From assembly GCA_947471745.1 (NCBI GenBank), contig CANJKZ010000063.1:909001-973000 (forward strand): DNA of 64,000 nt, written 5' to 3'. The notes beneath the pieces were generated by a model that saw nothing but the letters and a program-made list of their open reading frames with translations, had not been told where the DNA came from and did not search any database. Both the position numbers and the translations under genes were made by a program. Source of the DNA: Closterium sp. Naga37s-1 (lineage: Eukaryota > Streptophyta > Zygnematophyceae > Desmidiales > Closteriaceae). Shown one piece after another: positions 32,944 through 47,900 of the stretch (the stretch's first letter is position 1; every line of letters begins with the position of its first letter).

Positions 32944-35900
32944 GTAACCTTGCTATAAATGGAATCTCTTCTCTACTACTGCAGAATGCGAAGGTAACCT
33001 TCTCAGGACCGGGAGAAGTACGAGCACAGCGAGATGCTGCTTTATAAGGTAACCTTGCTATAAATGGAATCTCTTCTCTACTACTGCAGAATGCAAAGGT
33101 AACCTTCTCAGGACCGGGAGAAGTACGAGCACAGCGAGATGCTGCTGTATGAGGCAACCTTGCTATTACGGGAAAATCTGCTGCACATTTCAACTGTTCA
33201 AGATAACAGTTTCTGCGCCACGAGAGGCTTTTGCATGCTGAGACTCTGTTTTCAGAACGTTGGACGCTAGAAGCAGTAGTGCTGAGGTGGCTCCAGCTTT
33301 CAGCATGGAAGCCTGCTTTTGAGTCGACTAAAAAACAAGCGGTTCCATCTTTCAGCACGGAAGCACATGCCGATTTTTTAGGTGCCTAAAAAATCCAGCT
33401 TTCAGCACAGAAGCACATGCATGGAAGCACATGCACGGAAGCACATGCACGGAAGCACATGCACGGAAGCACATGCACGGAAGCACATGCACGGAAGCAC
33501 ATGCACGGAAGCACATGCACGGAAGCACATGCACGGAAGCACATGCACGGAAGCACATGCACGGAAGCACATGCACGGAAGCACATGCACGGAAGCACAT
33601 GCACGGAAGCACATGCACGGAAGCACATGCACGGAAGCACATGCACGGAAGCACATGCACGGAAGCACATGCACGGAAGCACATGCACGGAAGCACATGC
33701 ACGGAAGCACATGCACGGAAGCACATGCACGGAAGCACATGCACGGAAGCACATGCACGGAAGCACATGCACGGAAGCACATGCACGGAAGCACATGCAC
33801 GGAAGCACATGCACGGAAGCACATGCACGGAAGCACATGCACGGAAGCACATGCACGGAAGCACATGCACGGAAGCACATGCACGGAAGCACATGCACGG
33901 AAGCACATGCACGGAAGCACATGCACGGAAGCACATGCACGGAAGCACATGCACGGAAGCACATGCACGGAAGCACATGCACGGAAGCACATGCACGGAA
34001 GCACATGCACGGAAGCACATGCACGGAAGCACATGCACGGAAGCACATGCACGGAAGCACATGCACGGAAGCACATGCACGGAAGCACATGCACGGAAGC
34101 ACATGCACGGAAGCACATGCACGGAAGCACATGCACGGAAGCACATGCACGGAAGCACATGCACGGAAGCACATGCACGGAAGCACATGCACGGAAGCAC
34201 ATGCACGGAAGCACATGCACGGAAGCACATGCACGGAAGCACATGCACGGAAGCACATGCACGGAAGCACATGCACGGAAGCACATGCACGGAAGCACAT
34301 GCACGGAAGCACATGCACGGAAGCACATGCACGGAAGCACATGCACGGAAGCACATGCACGGAAGCACATGCACGGAAGCACATGCACGGAAGCACATGC
34401 ACGGAAGCACATGCACGGAAGCACATGCACGGAAGCACATGCACGGAAGCACATGCACGGAAGCACATGCACGGAAGCACATGCACGGAAGCACATGCAC
34501 GGAAGCACATGCACGGAAGCACATGCACGGAAGCACATGCACGGAAGCACATGCACGGAAGCACATGCACGGAAGCACATGCACGGAAGCACATGCACGG
34601 AAGCACATGCACGGAAGCACATGCACGGAAGCACATGCACGGAAGCACATGCACGGAAGCACATGCACGGAAGCACATGCACGGAAGCACATGCACGGAA
34701 GCACATGCACGGAAGCACATGCACGGAAGCACATGCACGGAAGCACATGCACGGAAGCACATGCACGGAAGCACATGCACGGAAGCACATGCACGGAAGC
34801 ACATGCACGGAAGCACATGCACGGAAGCACATGCACGGAAGCACATGCACGGAAGCACATGCACGGAAGCACATGCACGGAAGCACATGCACGGAAGCAC
34901 ATGCACGGAAGCACATGCACGGAAGCACATGCACGGAAGCACATGCACGGAAGCACATGCACGGAAGCACATGCACGGAAGCACATGCACGGAAGCACAT
35001 GCACGGAAGCACATGCACGGAAGCACATGCACGGAAGCACATGCACGGAAGCACATGCACGGAAGCACATGCACGGAAGCACATGCACGGAAGCACATGC
35101 ACGGAAGCACATGCACGGAAGCACATGCACGGAAGCACATGCACGGAAGCACATGCACGGAAGCACATGCACGGAAGCACATGCACGGAAGCACATGCAC
35201 GGAAGCACATGCACGGAAGCACATGCACGGAAGCACATGCACGGAAGCACATGCACGGAAGCACATGCACGGAAGCACATGCACGGAAGCACATGCACGG
35301 AAGCACATGCACGGAAGCACATGCACGGAAGCACATGCACGGAAGCACATGCACGGAAGCACATGCACGGAAGCACATGCACGGAAGCACATGCACGGAA
35401 GCACATGCACGGAAGCACATGCACGGAAGCACATGCACGGAAGCACATGCACGGAAGCACATGCACGGAAGCACATGCACGGAAGCACATGCACGGAAGC
35501 ACATGCACGGAAGCACATGCACGGAAGCACATGCACGGAAGCACATGCACGGAAGCACATGCACGGAAGCACATGCACGGAAGCACATGCACGGAAGCAC
35601 ATGCACGGAAGCACATGCACGGAAGCACATGCACGGAAGCACATGCACGGAAGCACATGCACGGAAGCACATGCACGGAAGCACATGCACGGAAGCACAT
35701 GCACGGAAGCACATGCACGGAAGCACATGCACGGAAGCACATGCACGGAAGCACATGCACGGAAGCACATGGAAGCACATGCATGGAAGCACATGCATGG
35801 AAGCACATGCATGGAAGCACATGCATGGAAGCACATGCATGGAAGCACATGCATGGAAGCACATGCATGGAAGCACATGCATGGAAGCACATGCATGGAA

Positions 35901-38900
35901 GCACATGCATGGAAGCACATGCATGGAAGCACATGCATGGAAGCACATGCATGGAAGCACATGCATGGAAGCACATGCATGGAAGCACATGCATGGAAGC
36001 ACATGCATGGAAGCACATGCATGGAAGCACATGCATGGAAGCACATGCATGGAAGCACATGCATGGAAGCACATGCATGGAAGCACATGCATGGAAGCAC
36101 ATGCATGGAAGCACATGCATGGAAGCACATGCATGGAAGCACATGCATGGAAGCACATGCATGGAAGCACATGCATGGAAGCACATGCATGGAAGCACAT
36201 GCATGGAAGCACATGCATGGAAAGCACATGCATGGAAGCACATGCATGGAAGCACATGCATGGAAGCACATGCATGGAAGCACATGCATGGAAGCACATG
36301 CATGGAAGGCAAATGCATGGAAGCACATGCATGGAAGCACATGCATGGAAGCACATGCATGGAAGCACATGCATGGAAGCACATGCATGGAAGCACATGC
36401 ATGGAAGCACATGCATGAATGCATGGAAGCACATGCATGAAGCACATGCATGGAAGCACATGCATGGAAGCACATGCATGGAAGCACATGCATGGAAGCA
36501 CATGCATGGAAGCACATGCATGGAAGCACATGCATGGAAGCACATGCATGGAAGCACATGCATGGAAGCACATGCATGGAAGCACATGCATGGAAGCACA
36601 TGCATGGAAGCACATGCATGAGTACATGCATCGCGAAGCACATGCATGGAAGCACATGCATGGAAGCACATGCATGGAAGCACATGCATGGAAGCACATG
36701 CATGGAAGCACATGCATGGAAGCACATGCATGGAAGCACATGCATGGAAGCACATGCATGGAAGCACATGCATGGAAGCACATGCATGGAAGCACATGCA
36801 TGGAAGCACATGCATGGAAGCCATTCTGAAGCACATGCATGGAAGCACATGCATGGAAGCACATGCATGGAAGCACATGCATGGAAGCACATGCATGGAA
36901 GCACATGCATGGAAGCACATGCATGGAAGCACATGCATGGAAGCACATGCATGGAAGCACATGCATGGAAGCACATGCATGGAAGCACATGCATGGAAGC
37001 ACATGCATGGAAGCACATGCATGGAAGCACATGCATGGAAGCACATGCATGGAAGCACATGCATGGAAGCACATGCATGGAAGCACATGCATGGAAGCAC
37101 ATGCATGGAAGCACATGCATGGAAGCACATGCATGGAAGCACATGCATGGAAGCACATGCATGGAAGCACATGCATGGAAGCACATGCATGGAAGCACAT
37201 GCATGGAAGCACATGCATGGAAGCACATGCATGGAAGCACATGCATGGAAGCACATGCATGGAAGCACATGCATGGAAGCACATGCATGGAAGCACATGC
37301 ATGGAAGCACATGCATGGAAGCACATGCATGGAAGCACATGCATGGAAGCACATGCATGGAAGCACATGCATGGAAGCACATGCATGGAAGCACATGCAT
37401 GGAAGCACATGCATGGAAGCACATGCATGGAAGCACATGCATGGAAGCACATGCATGGAAGCACATGCATGGAAGCACATGCATGGAAGCACATGCATGG
37501 AAGCACATGCATGGAAGCACATGCATGGAAGCACATGCATGGAAGCACATGCATGGAAGCACATGCATGGAAGCACATGCATGGAAGCACATGCATGGAA
37601 GCACATGCATGGAAGCACATGCATGGAAGCACATGCATGGAAGCACATGCATGGAAGCACATGCATGGAAGCACATGCATGGAAGCACATGCATGGAAGC
37701 ACATGCATGGAAGCACATGCATGGAAGCACATGCATGGAAGCACATGCATGGAAGCACATGCATGGAAGCACATGCATGGAAGCACATGCATGGAAGCAC
37801 ATGCATGGAAGCACATGCATGGAAGCACATGCATGGAAGCACATGCATGGAAGCACATGCATGGAAGCACATGCATGGAAGCACATGCATGGAAGCACAT
37901 GCATGGAAGCACATGCATGGAAGCACATGCATGGAAGCACATGCATGGAAGCACATGCATGGAAGCACATGCATGGAAGCACATGCATGGAAGCACATGC
38001 ATGGAAGCACATGCATGGAAGCACATGCATGGAAGCACATGCATGGAAGCACATGCATGGAAGCACATGCATGGAAGCACATGCATGGAAGCACATGCAT
38101 GGAAGCACATGCATGGAAGCACATGCATGGAAGCACATGCATGGAAGCACATGCATGGAAGCACATGCATGGAAGCACATGCATGGAAGCACATGCATGG
38201 AAGCACATGCATGGAAGCACATGCATGGAAGCACATGCATGGAAGCACATGCATGGAAGCACATGCATGGAAGCACATGCATGGAAGCACATGCATGGAA
38301 GCACATGCATGGAAGCACATGCATGGAAGCACATGCATGGAAGCACATGCATGGAAGCACATGCATGGAAGCACATGCATGGAAGCACATGCATGGAAGC
38401 ACATGCATGGAAGCACATGCATGGAAGCACATGCATGGAAGCACATGCATGGAAGCACATGCATGGAAGCACATGCATGGAAGCACATGCATGGAAGCAC
38501 ATGCATGGAAGCACATGCATGGAAGCACATGCATGGAAGCACATGCATGGAAGCACATGCATGGAAGCACATGCATGGAAGCACATGCATGGAAGCACAT
38601 GCATGGAAGCACATGCATGGAAGCACATGCATGGAAGCACATGCATGGAAGCACATGCATGGAAGCACATGCATGGAAGCACATGCATGGAAGCACATGC
38701 ATGGAAGCACATGCATGGAAGCACATGCATGGAAGCACATGCATGGAAGCACATGCATGGAAGCACATGCATGGAAGCACATGCATGGAAGCACATGCAT
38801 GGAAGCACATGCATGGAAGCACATGCATGGAAGCACATGCATGGAAGCACATGCATGGAAGCACATGCATGGAAGCACATGCATGGAAGCACATGCATGG

Positions 38901-41900
38901 AAGCACATGCATGGAAGCACATGCATGGAAGCACATGCATGGAAGCACATGCATGGAAGCACATGCATGGAAGCACATGCATGGAAGCACATGCATGGAA
39001 GCACATGCATGGAAGCACATGCATGGAAGCACATGCATGGAAGCACATGCATGGAAGCACATGCATGGAAGCACATGCATGGAAGCACATGCATGGAAGC
39101 ACATGCATGGAAGCACATGCATGGAAGCACATGCATGGAAGCACATGCATGGAAGCACATGCATGGAAGCACATCATGGAAGCACATGCATGGAAGCACA
39201 TGCATGGAAGCACATGCATGGAAGCACATGCATGGAAGCACATGCATGGAAGCACATGCATGGAAGCACATGCATGGAAGCACATGCATGGAAGCACATG
39301 CATGGAAGCACATGCATGGAAGCACATGCATGGAAGCACATGCATGGAAGCACATGCATGGAAGCACATGCATGGAAGCACATGCATGGAAGCACATGCA
39401 TGGAAGCACATGCATGGAAGCACATGCATGGAAGCACATGCATGGAAGCACATGCATGGAAGCACATGCATGGAAGCACATGCATGGAAGCACATGCATG
39501 GAAGCACATGCATGGAAGCACATGCATGGAAGCACATGCATGGAAGCACATGCATGGAAGCACATGCATGGAAGCACATGCATGGAAGCACATGCATGGA
39601 AGCACATGCATGGAAGCACATGCATGGAAGCACATGCATGGAAGCACATGCATGGAAGCACATGCATGGAAGCACATGCATGGAAGCACATGCATGGAAG
39701 CACATGCATGGAAGCACATGCATGGAAGCACATGCATGGAAGCACATGCATGGAAGCACATGCATGGAAGCACATGCATGGAAGCACATGCATGGAAGCA
39801 CATGCATGGAAGCACATGCATGGAAGCACATGCATGGAAGCACATGCATGGAAGCACATGCATGGAAGCACATGCATGGAAGCACATGCATGGAAGCACA
39901 TGCATGGAAGCACATGCATGGAAGCACATGCATGGAAGCACATGCATGGAAGCACATGCATGGAAGCACATGCATGGAAGCACATGCATGGAAGCACATG
40001 CATGGAAGCACATGCATGGAAGCACATGCATGGAAGCACATGCATGGAAGCACATGCATGGAAGCACATGCATGGAAGCACATGCATGGAAGCACATGCA
40101 TGGAAGCACATGCATGGAAGCACATGCATGGAAGCACATGCATGGAAGCACATGCATGGAAGCACATGCATGGAAGCACATGCATGGAAGCACATGCATG
40201 GAAGCACATGCATGGAAGCACATGCATGGAAGCACATGCATGGAAGCACATGCATGGAAGCACATGCATGGAAGCACATGCATGGAAGCACATGCATGGA
40301 AGCACATGCATGGAAGCACATGCATGGAAGCACATGCATGGAAGCACATGCATGGAAGCACATGCATGGAAGCACATGCATGGAAGCACATGCATGGAAG
40401 CACATGCATGGAAGCACATGCATGGAAGCACATGCATGGAAGCACATGCATGGAAGCACATGCATGGAAGCACATGCATGGAAGCACATGCATGGAAGCA
40501 CATGCATGGAAGCACATGCATGGAAGCACATGCATGGAAGCACATGCATGGAAGCACATGCATGGAAGCACATGCATGGAAGCACATGCATGGAAGCACA
40601 TGCATGGAAGCACATGCATGGAAGCACATGCATGGAAGCACATGCATGGAAGCACATGCATGGAAGCACATGCATGGAAGCACATGCATGGAAGCACATG
40701 CATGGAAGCACATGCATGGAAGCACATGCATGGAAGCACATGCATGGAAGCACATGCATGGAAGCACATGCATGGAAGCACATGCATGGAAGCACATGCA
40801 TGGAAGCACATGCATGGAAGCACATGCATGGAAGCACATGCATGGAAGCACATGCATGGAAGCACATGCATGGAAGCACATGCATGGAAGCACATGCATG
40901 GAAGCACATGCATGGAAGCACATGCATGGAAGCACATGCATGGAAGCACATGCATGGAAGCACATGCATGGAAGCACATGCATGGAAGCACATGCATGGA
41001 AGCACATGCATGGAAGCACATGCATGGAAGCACATGCATGGAAGCACATGCATGGAAGCACATGCATGGAAGCACATGCATGGAAGCACATGCATGGAAG
41101 CACATGCATGGAAGCACATGCATGGAAGCACATGCATGGAAGCACATGCATGGAAGCACAATGCATGGAAGCACATGCATGGAAGCACATGCATGGAAGC
41201 ACATGCATGGAAGCACATGCATGGAAGCACATGCATGGAAGCACATGCATGGAAGCACATGCATGGAAGCACATGCATGGAAGCACATGCATGGAAGCAC
41301 ATGCATGGAAGCACATGCATGGAAGCACATGCATGGAAGCACATGCATGGAAGCACATGCATGGAAGCACATGCATGGAAGCACATGCATGGAAGCACAT
41401 GCATGGAAGCACATGCATGGAAGCACATGCATGGAAGCACATGCATGGAAGCACATGCATGGAAGCACATGCATGGAAGCACATGCATGGAAGCACATGC
41501 ATGGAAGCACATGCATGGAAGCACATGCATGGAAGCACATGCATGGAAGCACATGCATGGAAGCACATGCATGGAAGCACATGCATGGAAGCACATGCAT
41601 GGAAGCACATGCATGGAAGCACATGCATGGAAGCACATGCATGGAAGCACATGCATGGAAGCACATGCATGGAAGCACATGCATGGAAGCACATGCATGG
41701 AAGCACATGCATGGAAGCACATGCATGGAAGCACATGCATGGAAGCACATGCATGGAAGCACATGCATGGAAGCACATGCATGGAAGCACATGCATGGAA
41801 GCACATGCATGGAAGCACATGCATGGAAGCACATGCATGGAAGCACATGCATGGAAGCACATGCATGGAAGCACATGCATGGAAGCACATGCATGGAAGC

Positions 41901-44900
41901 ACATGCATGGAAGCACATGCATGGAAGCACATGCATGGAAGCACATGCATGGAAGCACATGCATGGAAGCACATGCATGGAAGCACATGCATGGAAGCAC
42001 ATGCATGGAAGCACATGCATGGAAGCACATGCATGGAAGCACATGCATGGAAGCACATGCATGGAAGCACATGCATGGAAGCACATGCATGGAAGCACAT
42101 GCATGGAAGCACATGCATGGAAGCACATGCATGGAAGCACATGCATGGAAGCACATGCATGGAAGCACATGCATGGAAGCACATGCATGGAAGCACATGC
42201 ATGGAAGCACATGCATGGAAGCACATGCATGGAAGCACATGCATGGAAGCACATGCATGGAAGCACATGCATGGAAGCACATGCATGGAAGCACATGCAT
42301 GGAAGCACATGCATGGAAGCACATGCATGGAAGCACATGCCGCTTTTCCTTCTTTTCGCGCTTGTGTGCTGCAGGTGTCGCTGCTGGCGGAAGCAGGCAA
42401 GCACGCGGAGGCTCTGGAAGAGCTGGGAAAGAAGCAGCCCCACATCGTGAGTGGAATGGAGTGGAATGGAATGGAGTGGAGTGGAATGGAGTGGAATGGA
42501 GTGGAGTGGAATGGAGTGGAATGGAGTGGAGTGGAGTGGAGTGGAGTGGAGTAGAATGGAGTGGAGTGGAATGGAGTGAGTGCATGTTGAAGTGAGCAGT
42601 GGAGTGAGAGAATGCGAGCTCTCCCTGCTGGCGGAAGCAGGCGTGGAGGCTCTGGAGGAGCTGGGAAAGAAGCAGCGCCACATCGCTAGTCAAGAGATTA
42701 AAAAATAGTCAATCGAAGGGGGCCAAGGGGGTCAAGGCAGTGAAGGGATGCAGGGTGTGTGGCTGGGAAGGCTAGGGGGGAGATTGGGGGATGCAGGGTG
42801 TGTGGCTGGGAAGGCTAGGGGGAGTTTGGGGACTTGGGGGCGGAGCATGTTGAGTGAGCAGTGGAGTGAGAGCATCTCACTCCACCACCTTATACAGTGA
42901 CTCTTTGGTCGAGTTTATGTAAGCCAGTTTAGTCAACTCAGAAATGTCCTCCATGTGTCTGTTCTGTTCCCCCGCAGGTGGATAAGCTGGGAGTGAGGGA
43001 GCAGAGCAGAGGGCGCGGAGCTGCTGCATCTCACAAAAATTATCTTTGCATTACCCTAAAGTCTCAACGTTTTGCTGATATGATTTAGCTCAAAGCTCTT
43101 TCATCCGTGTGTGTGTTCCCCCGCAGGTGGATAAGCTGGGAGTGAGGGAGCAGAGGGCGCAGTACTGCACCTTACAGGCCGCAGCAAGGAGGCAAGAAGC
43201 GAGTACGAGGTGCTGCTGGCTAGACGTTTGACCTTTCTCCACCATCCCTGCCCCGTCTGTGTGTTCCTTTCCCCGCAGGTGGATAAGCTGGGAGTGAGGG
43301 AGCAGAGGGCAGAGCTTTTGCACCTTACAGGGCGTAGCGAGGAGGCTAGAAGCGAGTACGAGGCGCTGCTGGCAATCAACCCGGACAACTACAAGCATTA
43401 TGAGGGGCTGCAGGCGTGCATGGGGCTCAACGCCAGTGCTGCTGATGGCAGTTACACGCCCGAGCAGCTGGCGGAGCTGTCAGAGCTCTTCAAAGGGCTG
43501 CAGGAGAAATACCCCAAGTCCGCTGCTGCTAAGGTGAGAAGCTGTGGTCGTTGGAGGGCCAGTCTGTGAAGTCAGAGCAGCAGGGCGTGCAGTGCAGTGC
43601 ATGCACGGGTTATGAGGTATGAAGCGCTGTTGGCAATCAACCCGGACAACTACAAGCACTAAGAGGGGCTGCAGGCGTGCATGGGGCTCAAGGCGAATGC
43701 TGGTGACGGGTATTCACCCGAGCAGCTGGCGCAGCTGACGGAGCTCTTCATCGGGCTGCAGGAGAAATACCCTAGGTCCGCTGCTGCTAAGGTGAGACGC
43801 AGACTGCCGTTGGGTTGGGTGAGCAAAGGCCAGTGCAGTGCCATTCAGTGAAGTCAGAAGAGGGAATGCATGCACGGGTTATGAGTCTTGTTGCTGCTGG
43901 CAATCAAATCAACCCGGACGACTACAAGCACTACGAGGGGCTGCAGGCGTGCATGGGGCTCAAGCCTGCCAGTGCTGCAGGCTGCAGGCCAGTGCTGCTG
44001 ATGGGGCGGTTACATGGCTGAGCAGCTGACAGAGTTGTTCAGAGGACTGCAGGAGAAATACCTCAAGTCCGCTGCTGCTAAGGTGAGACGCGCAGACTGC
44101 AATGGTGAGAAGATTGCTGAGTGCTGCTGAACTGAGACGAGACGAGAGAGAGACGATCAGCACTACTAGGCCTGCAGGCGTGCAAGGGATGGGGCACTGA
44201 GCCACTGAGGTAGCTTGCCTCAGATGGCACTGAGCTCTTCAAAGGGCTGCAGGAGAACTACCTTAAATCCGCTGTGCCAAGGTTAGAAAACAGTTCTTGC
44301 TGCAAGGAAGGGACGCTGTTCTCTGTTTTTGCTCCAAACGCGATTTTCTCTCTCTTCCCCGTCCGTGCTCCTCTCACTCCCTTTCGCGAAAGAACACCTC
44401 TGGACTTGCCGCGAGGGGCAGACTGCGAGGCAGCGTTATAGCTTTACGTGAGGCAAGTAGTGGATGTTCTAAATAGTAAATGCTCTTTCGTGCTGTGGTC
44501 ACTCTATCACTCTTCCCCCTCCGTGCTGTGGTCTCACACTCACGTTTCACCAGAGAATACCTCTGGACTTCCTCCAAGGGGCGGACTTTGAGGCAGCGTT
44601 GAAGCTGCACGTGAGGCAAGGAGTGGATGTTCGAAATACTCTCACGTTTTCTCTCACCCTCCCCCCTCCGTGCTCCTCTCACTCCCTTTCACCAGAGAAT
44701 ACCTCTGGACTTCCTGCAAGGGGCAGAGTTCGAGGCGGCCCTCCAGCCGCACGTGAGGCGGTTCATTCGCAAGGGCATCCCCTCCCTCTTCACCGATCTC
44801 GAGCCTTTATACGACCAGCCTGGCAAGGTGAGCAGGGAGAGGCAGAGAGGCAAGGTGGGCAGAGAGAGAGGCAAGGTGAGGAGGGGGGCTTATGAGTCGG

Positions 44901-47900
44901 CTCACACGTGAGGCGGTTCATCCGCAAGGGCGTCCCCTCCCTCTTCTCCGACCTTGAGCCTCTCTATGACCAGCCAGGCAAGGTGAGGAGAGACAGAGAG
45001 GCACGGTGAGAGGGGGGCTTTTGAGTCGACCCACACGAAAGGCAGTTCATTCGCAAGGGCATCCCCTCCCTCTTCACTGACCTTGAACCGCTTTATGACC
45101 AGCCTGGCAAGGTGAGGAGGAGGCAAAGTGAGGAGAGAGACAAGGTGAGGAGAGGTGAAAGAGACGTGGTGACTATTGAGTGAAGGCAAGGGCATCCCCT
45201 CGCTGTTCTCCGATCTTGAACCGCTTTATGACCAGCCTGGCAAGGTGAGCAGAGAGAGAGGCAAGGTGAGGAGGGGGGCTTTTGAGTCGACCCACACGTG
45301 AGGCGGTTCATTCGCAAGGGCATCCCCTCCCTCTTCTCCGACCTTGAGCCTCTCTATGACCAGCCAGGCAAGGTGAGCAGGGAGGCAAATGAGGAGAGAG
45401 GTGAGAAGAGAGGCGAGGAGAGAGGTGAGAAGAGAGGCGAGGAGAGAGGTGAAGAGAGGTCAAAGTGACATGGTGATCTGTGAGTCGATGCGAGGGCATC
45501 CCCTCCCTCTTCTCCGATCTCGAACCGCTTTTCACAGCCAGGCAAGGTGAGCAGATAAGCAAGAAACAGGTAAGGTGATGATCCCTTACGAAAGAACATG
45601 GATCGGCTTAAGAAGAAGACTGGTGGCATGGTGCCTCTTGAGTCTATGCAAGGGCATTCCCTCCCTCTTCAGCACAATTTCCGTTCAAATGCTCTCTCTT
45701 CTCCCGTGCACCCCTCGCCGCTCAGGCGGACATCATGGACAGGGTCTTCACAGCCATGCTGCACTCCACTCCATTCGCTCCTCCATCAGAATTCCCATTC
45801 TCGTGTTCTCAATTCTCCCTCTTATTTTCCATTGCTCGAAACCCCATTGCATCCCTCGCCGCACAGGCTGACATCATGGACAAGGTCTTCACAGCCATGC
45901 TGCACTCCATTCGCTCCTCCGGCAAATTCCCTCCTCTCAGGTGCCCTCCTCTCAGGTGCCCTCCTCTCAGGTGCCCTCCTCTCAGGTGCCCTCCTCTCAG
46001 GTGCTCTCCTCTCAGGTGCTCTCTCTAGCTCTCTAGGGGTCAGCTCCGCCTCTCTACGTTCTACCCATTTATCCAAGCTTGCTTATACCCATAGATGTTA
46101 GCTCATTTTCCCGATATTCGCAACAGCTTTCCTTTTTGCAGCATACTTCTGGGTTTGATACGCCAGCTTGCTGCTCACCTCATGTTTGATAATTCTCAAA
46201 CGTTTCTGGGTGGGTGTATGCCTGCCTGGTTCAAATAAAATTAGCACCATTCAGGTATGTTCTACGCACCACATTTGATCTCTTAGTCACTAGAAAGTTA
46301 CCTTTTCTCAGTCGAGTAAAAGATTCATCAGGTGTTTTCCCTGGCCTACACACCCCAAGTGTTCTCCTTGCACACATGGGTTCATATCTTGTTTGCTTCT
46401 GCAATTCTGTTCTCTGCCGCCCCTCCCATCCCATGACCATCCCTCCAGTGACTCGTCAGCAGAAGAGGACAAAGAAAACCCCTCTGTCCTTCTCTGGCTG
46501 CTTTATCTTATGGCTCAGGTGTGTGTATATCCCCCTAATTGGCCCTTGAATACCTCAAATCAGTTGACTTCATATTATTTCCTGCTGGTGGAGCTATGTC
46601 TAGATGATTCAGGCATTAGACACCGTTGCGGAAGTAAACTCGCTCGTTTGAAACAAGTCTTTAAGTGGTAATCTCCCTTATATAATTTCCCTCTTTCTCT
46701 GTCTCTCACTCTGCCCTCATTCGCAGCATCTGGACAGGCGAGGCAAGGTGGAGGAGGCATTGGCGATTGTAGACGAGGCCATCGCTCACACGCCCACGCT
46801 CATGGATGCCTACCTTGTCAAGGTGGGTGGGTGGGCGGGCACACGTGAGTCTGCACTGTGGGCAGGAGTGGTGCACGGGGAACGCAAGGCTTACCTTCTT
46901 GTACTGTATCCTGTCGGGTGTTGTGGTTGACGCGATCGCTCACACGCCCACGCACGCCCACGGATCTATACCTGTCAAGGCGGGTGGGTGGGCACTAGAC
47001 ACTAGTGTTACCAAGGTGGTTCTTGAGAATTCTAACCATCGACCTACAAGAGAATGGATTTGTACCTTGTCAAGGTGGGTGGGTGGTGGGTGGGCGCTGG
47101 TCCTTCCTACCAGGGCGTGAACGAGTCTCCCTTGTTGTACTATATAACCCCTCCCTTTTCCCGTTCCTTCTGGCTCCCCGTCTTTCCCTTCTCTCTATGA
47201 CCAGGCGCGTATTTAAGACAGGGCGGGGAATTTCACAGCAGCAGCGCGACTGGCAGTTCCTCAGAGCAGTTACCCCAACACCCTCCCTTCTCCTCTTCCC
47301 CTCACACACCCTCCCTTCTCCTCTTCCCCTCACACACACCCTCCCTTCTCCTCTTCCCCTCACACACACCCTCCCTTCTCCTCTTCCCCTCACACACACC
47401 CTCCCTTCTCCTCTTCCCCTCACACACACCCTCCCTTCTCCTCTTCCCCTAACACACCCCCTCCCTTCTCGTCTTCCCCTCACACACACCCTCCCTTCTC
47501 CTCTTCCCCTCACACACCCCCTCCCTTCTCCTCTTCCCCTCACACACACCCTCCCTTCTCCTCTTCCCCTAACACACCCCCTCCCTTCTCGTCTTCCCCT
47601 CACACACACCCTCCCTTCTCCTCTTCCCCTCACACACCCCCTCCCTTCTCCTCTTCCCCTCACACACACCCTCCCTTCTCCTCTTCCCCACACACACACC
47701 CTCCCTTCTCCTCTTCCCCTCACACGCCCCCTCCCTTCTCGTCTTCCCCTCACACACACCCTCCCTTCTCCTCTTCCCCTCACACACCCCCTCCCTTCTC
47801 CTCTTCCCCTCACACACACTCTCCCTTCTCCTCTTCCCCTCACACACACCCTCCCTTCTCCTCTTCCCCTCACACACCCCCTCCCTTCTCCTCTTCCCCT

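Noticed and set aside
32941..33065. AAGGTAACCTT palindromes at repeated exon 6 donors as members of the junction-palindrome family
   Set aside because: They are the exon end plus donor (AAG|GTAACC), part of the duplicated unit itself and not inserted between copies.
42449..42590. GGAAT pentamers as animal satellite contamination
   Set aside because: The repeat is short and continuous with NAA15 exon 7 and its donor, so it belongs to this locus.
33352..42693. Giant open frames on both strands across the 14-bp repeat (up to about 3,100 codons)
   Set aside because: They arise because a 14-bp unit without stops is open in all phases. They overlap one another on both strands and lie in an intron of a well-supported gene.
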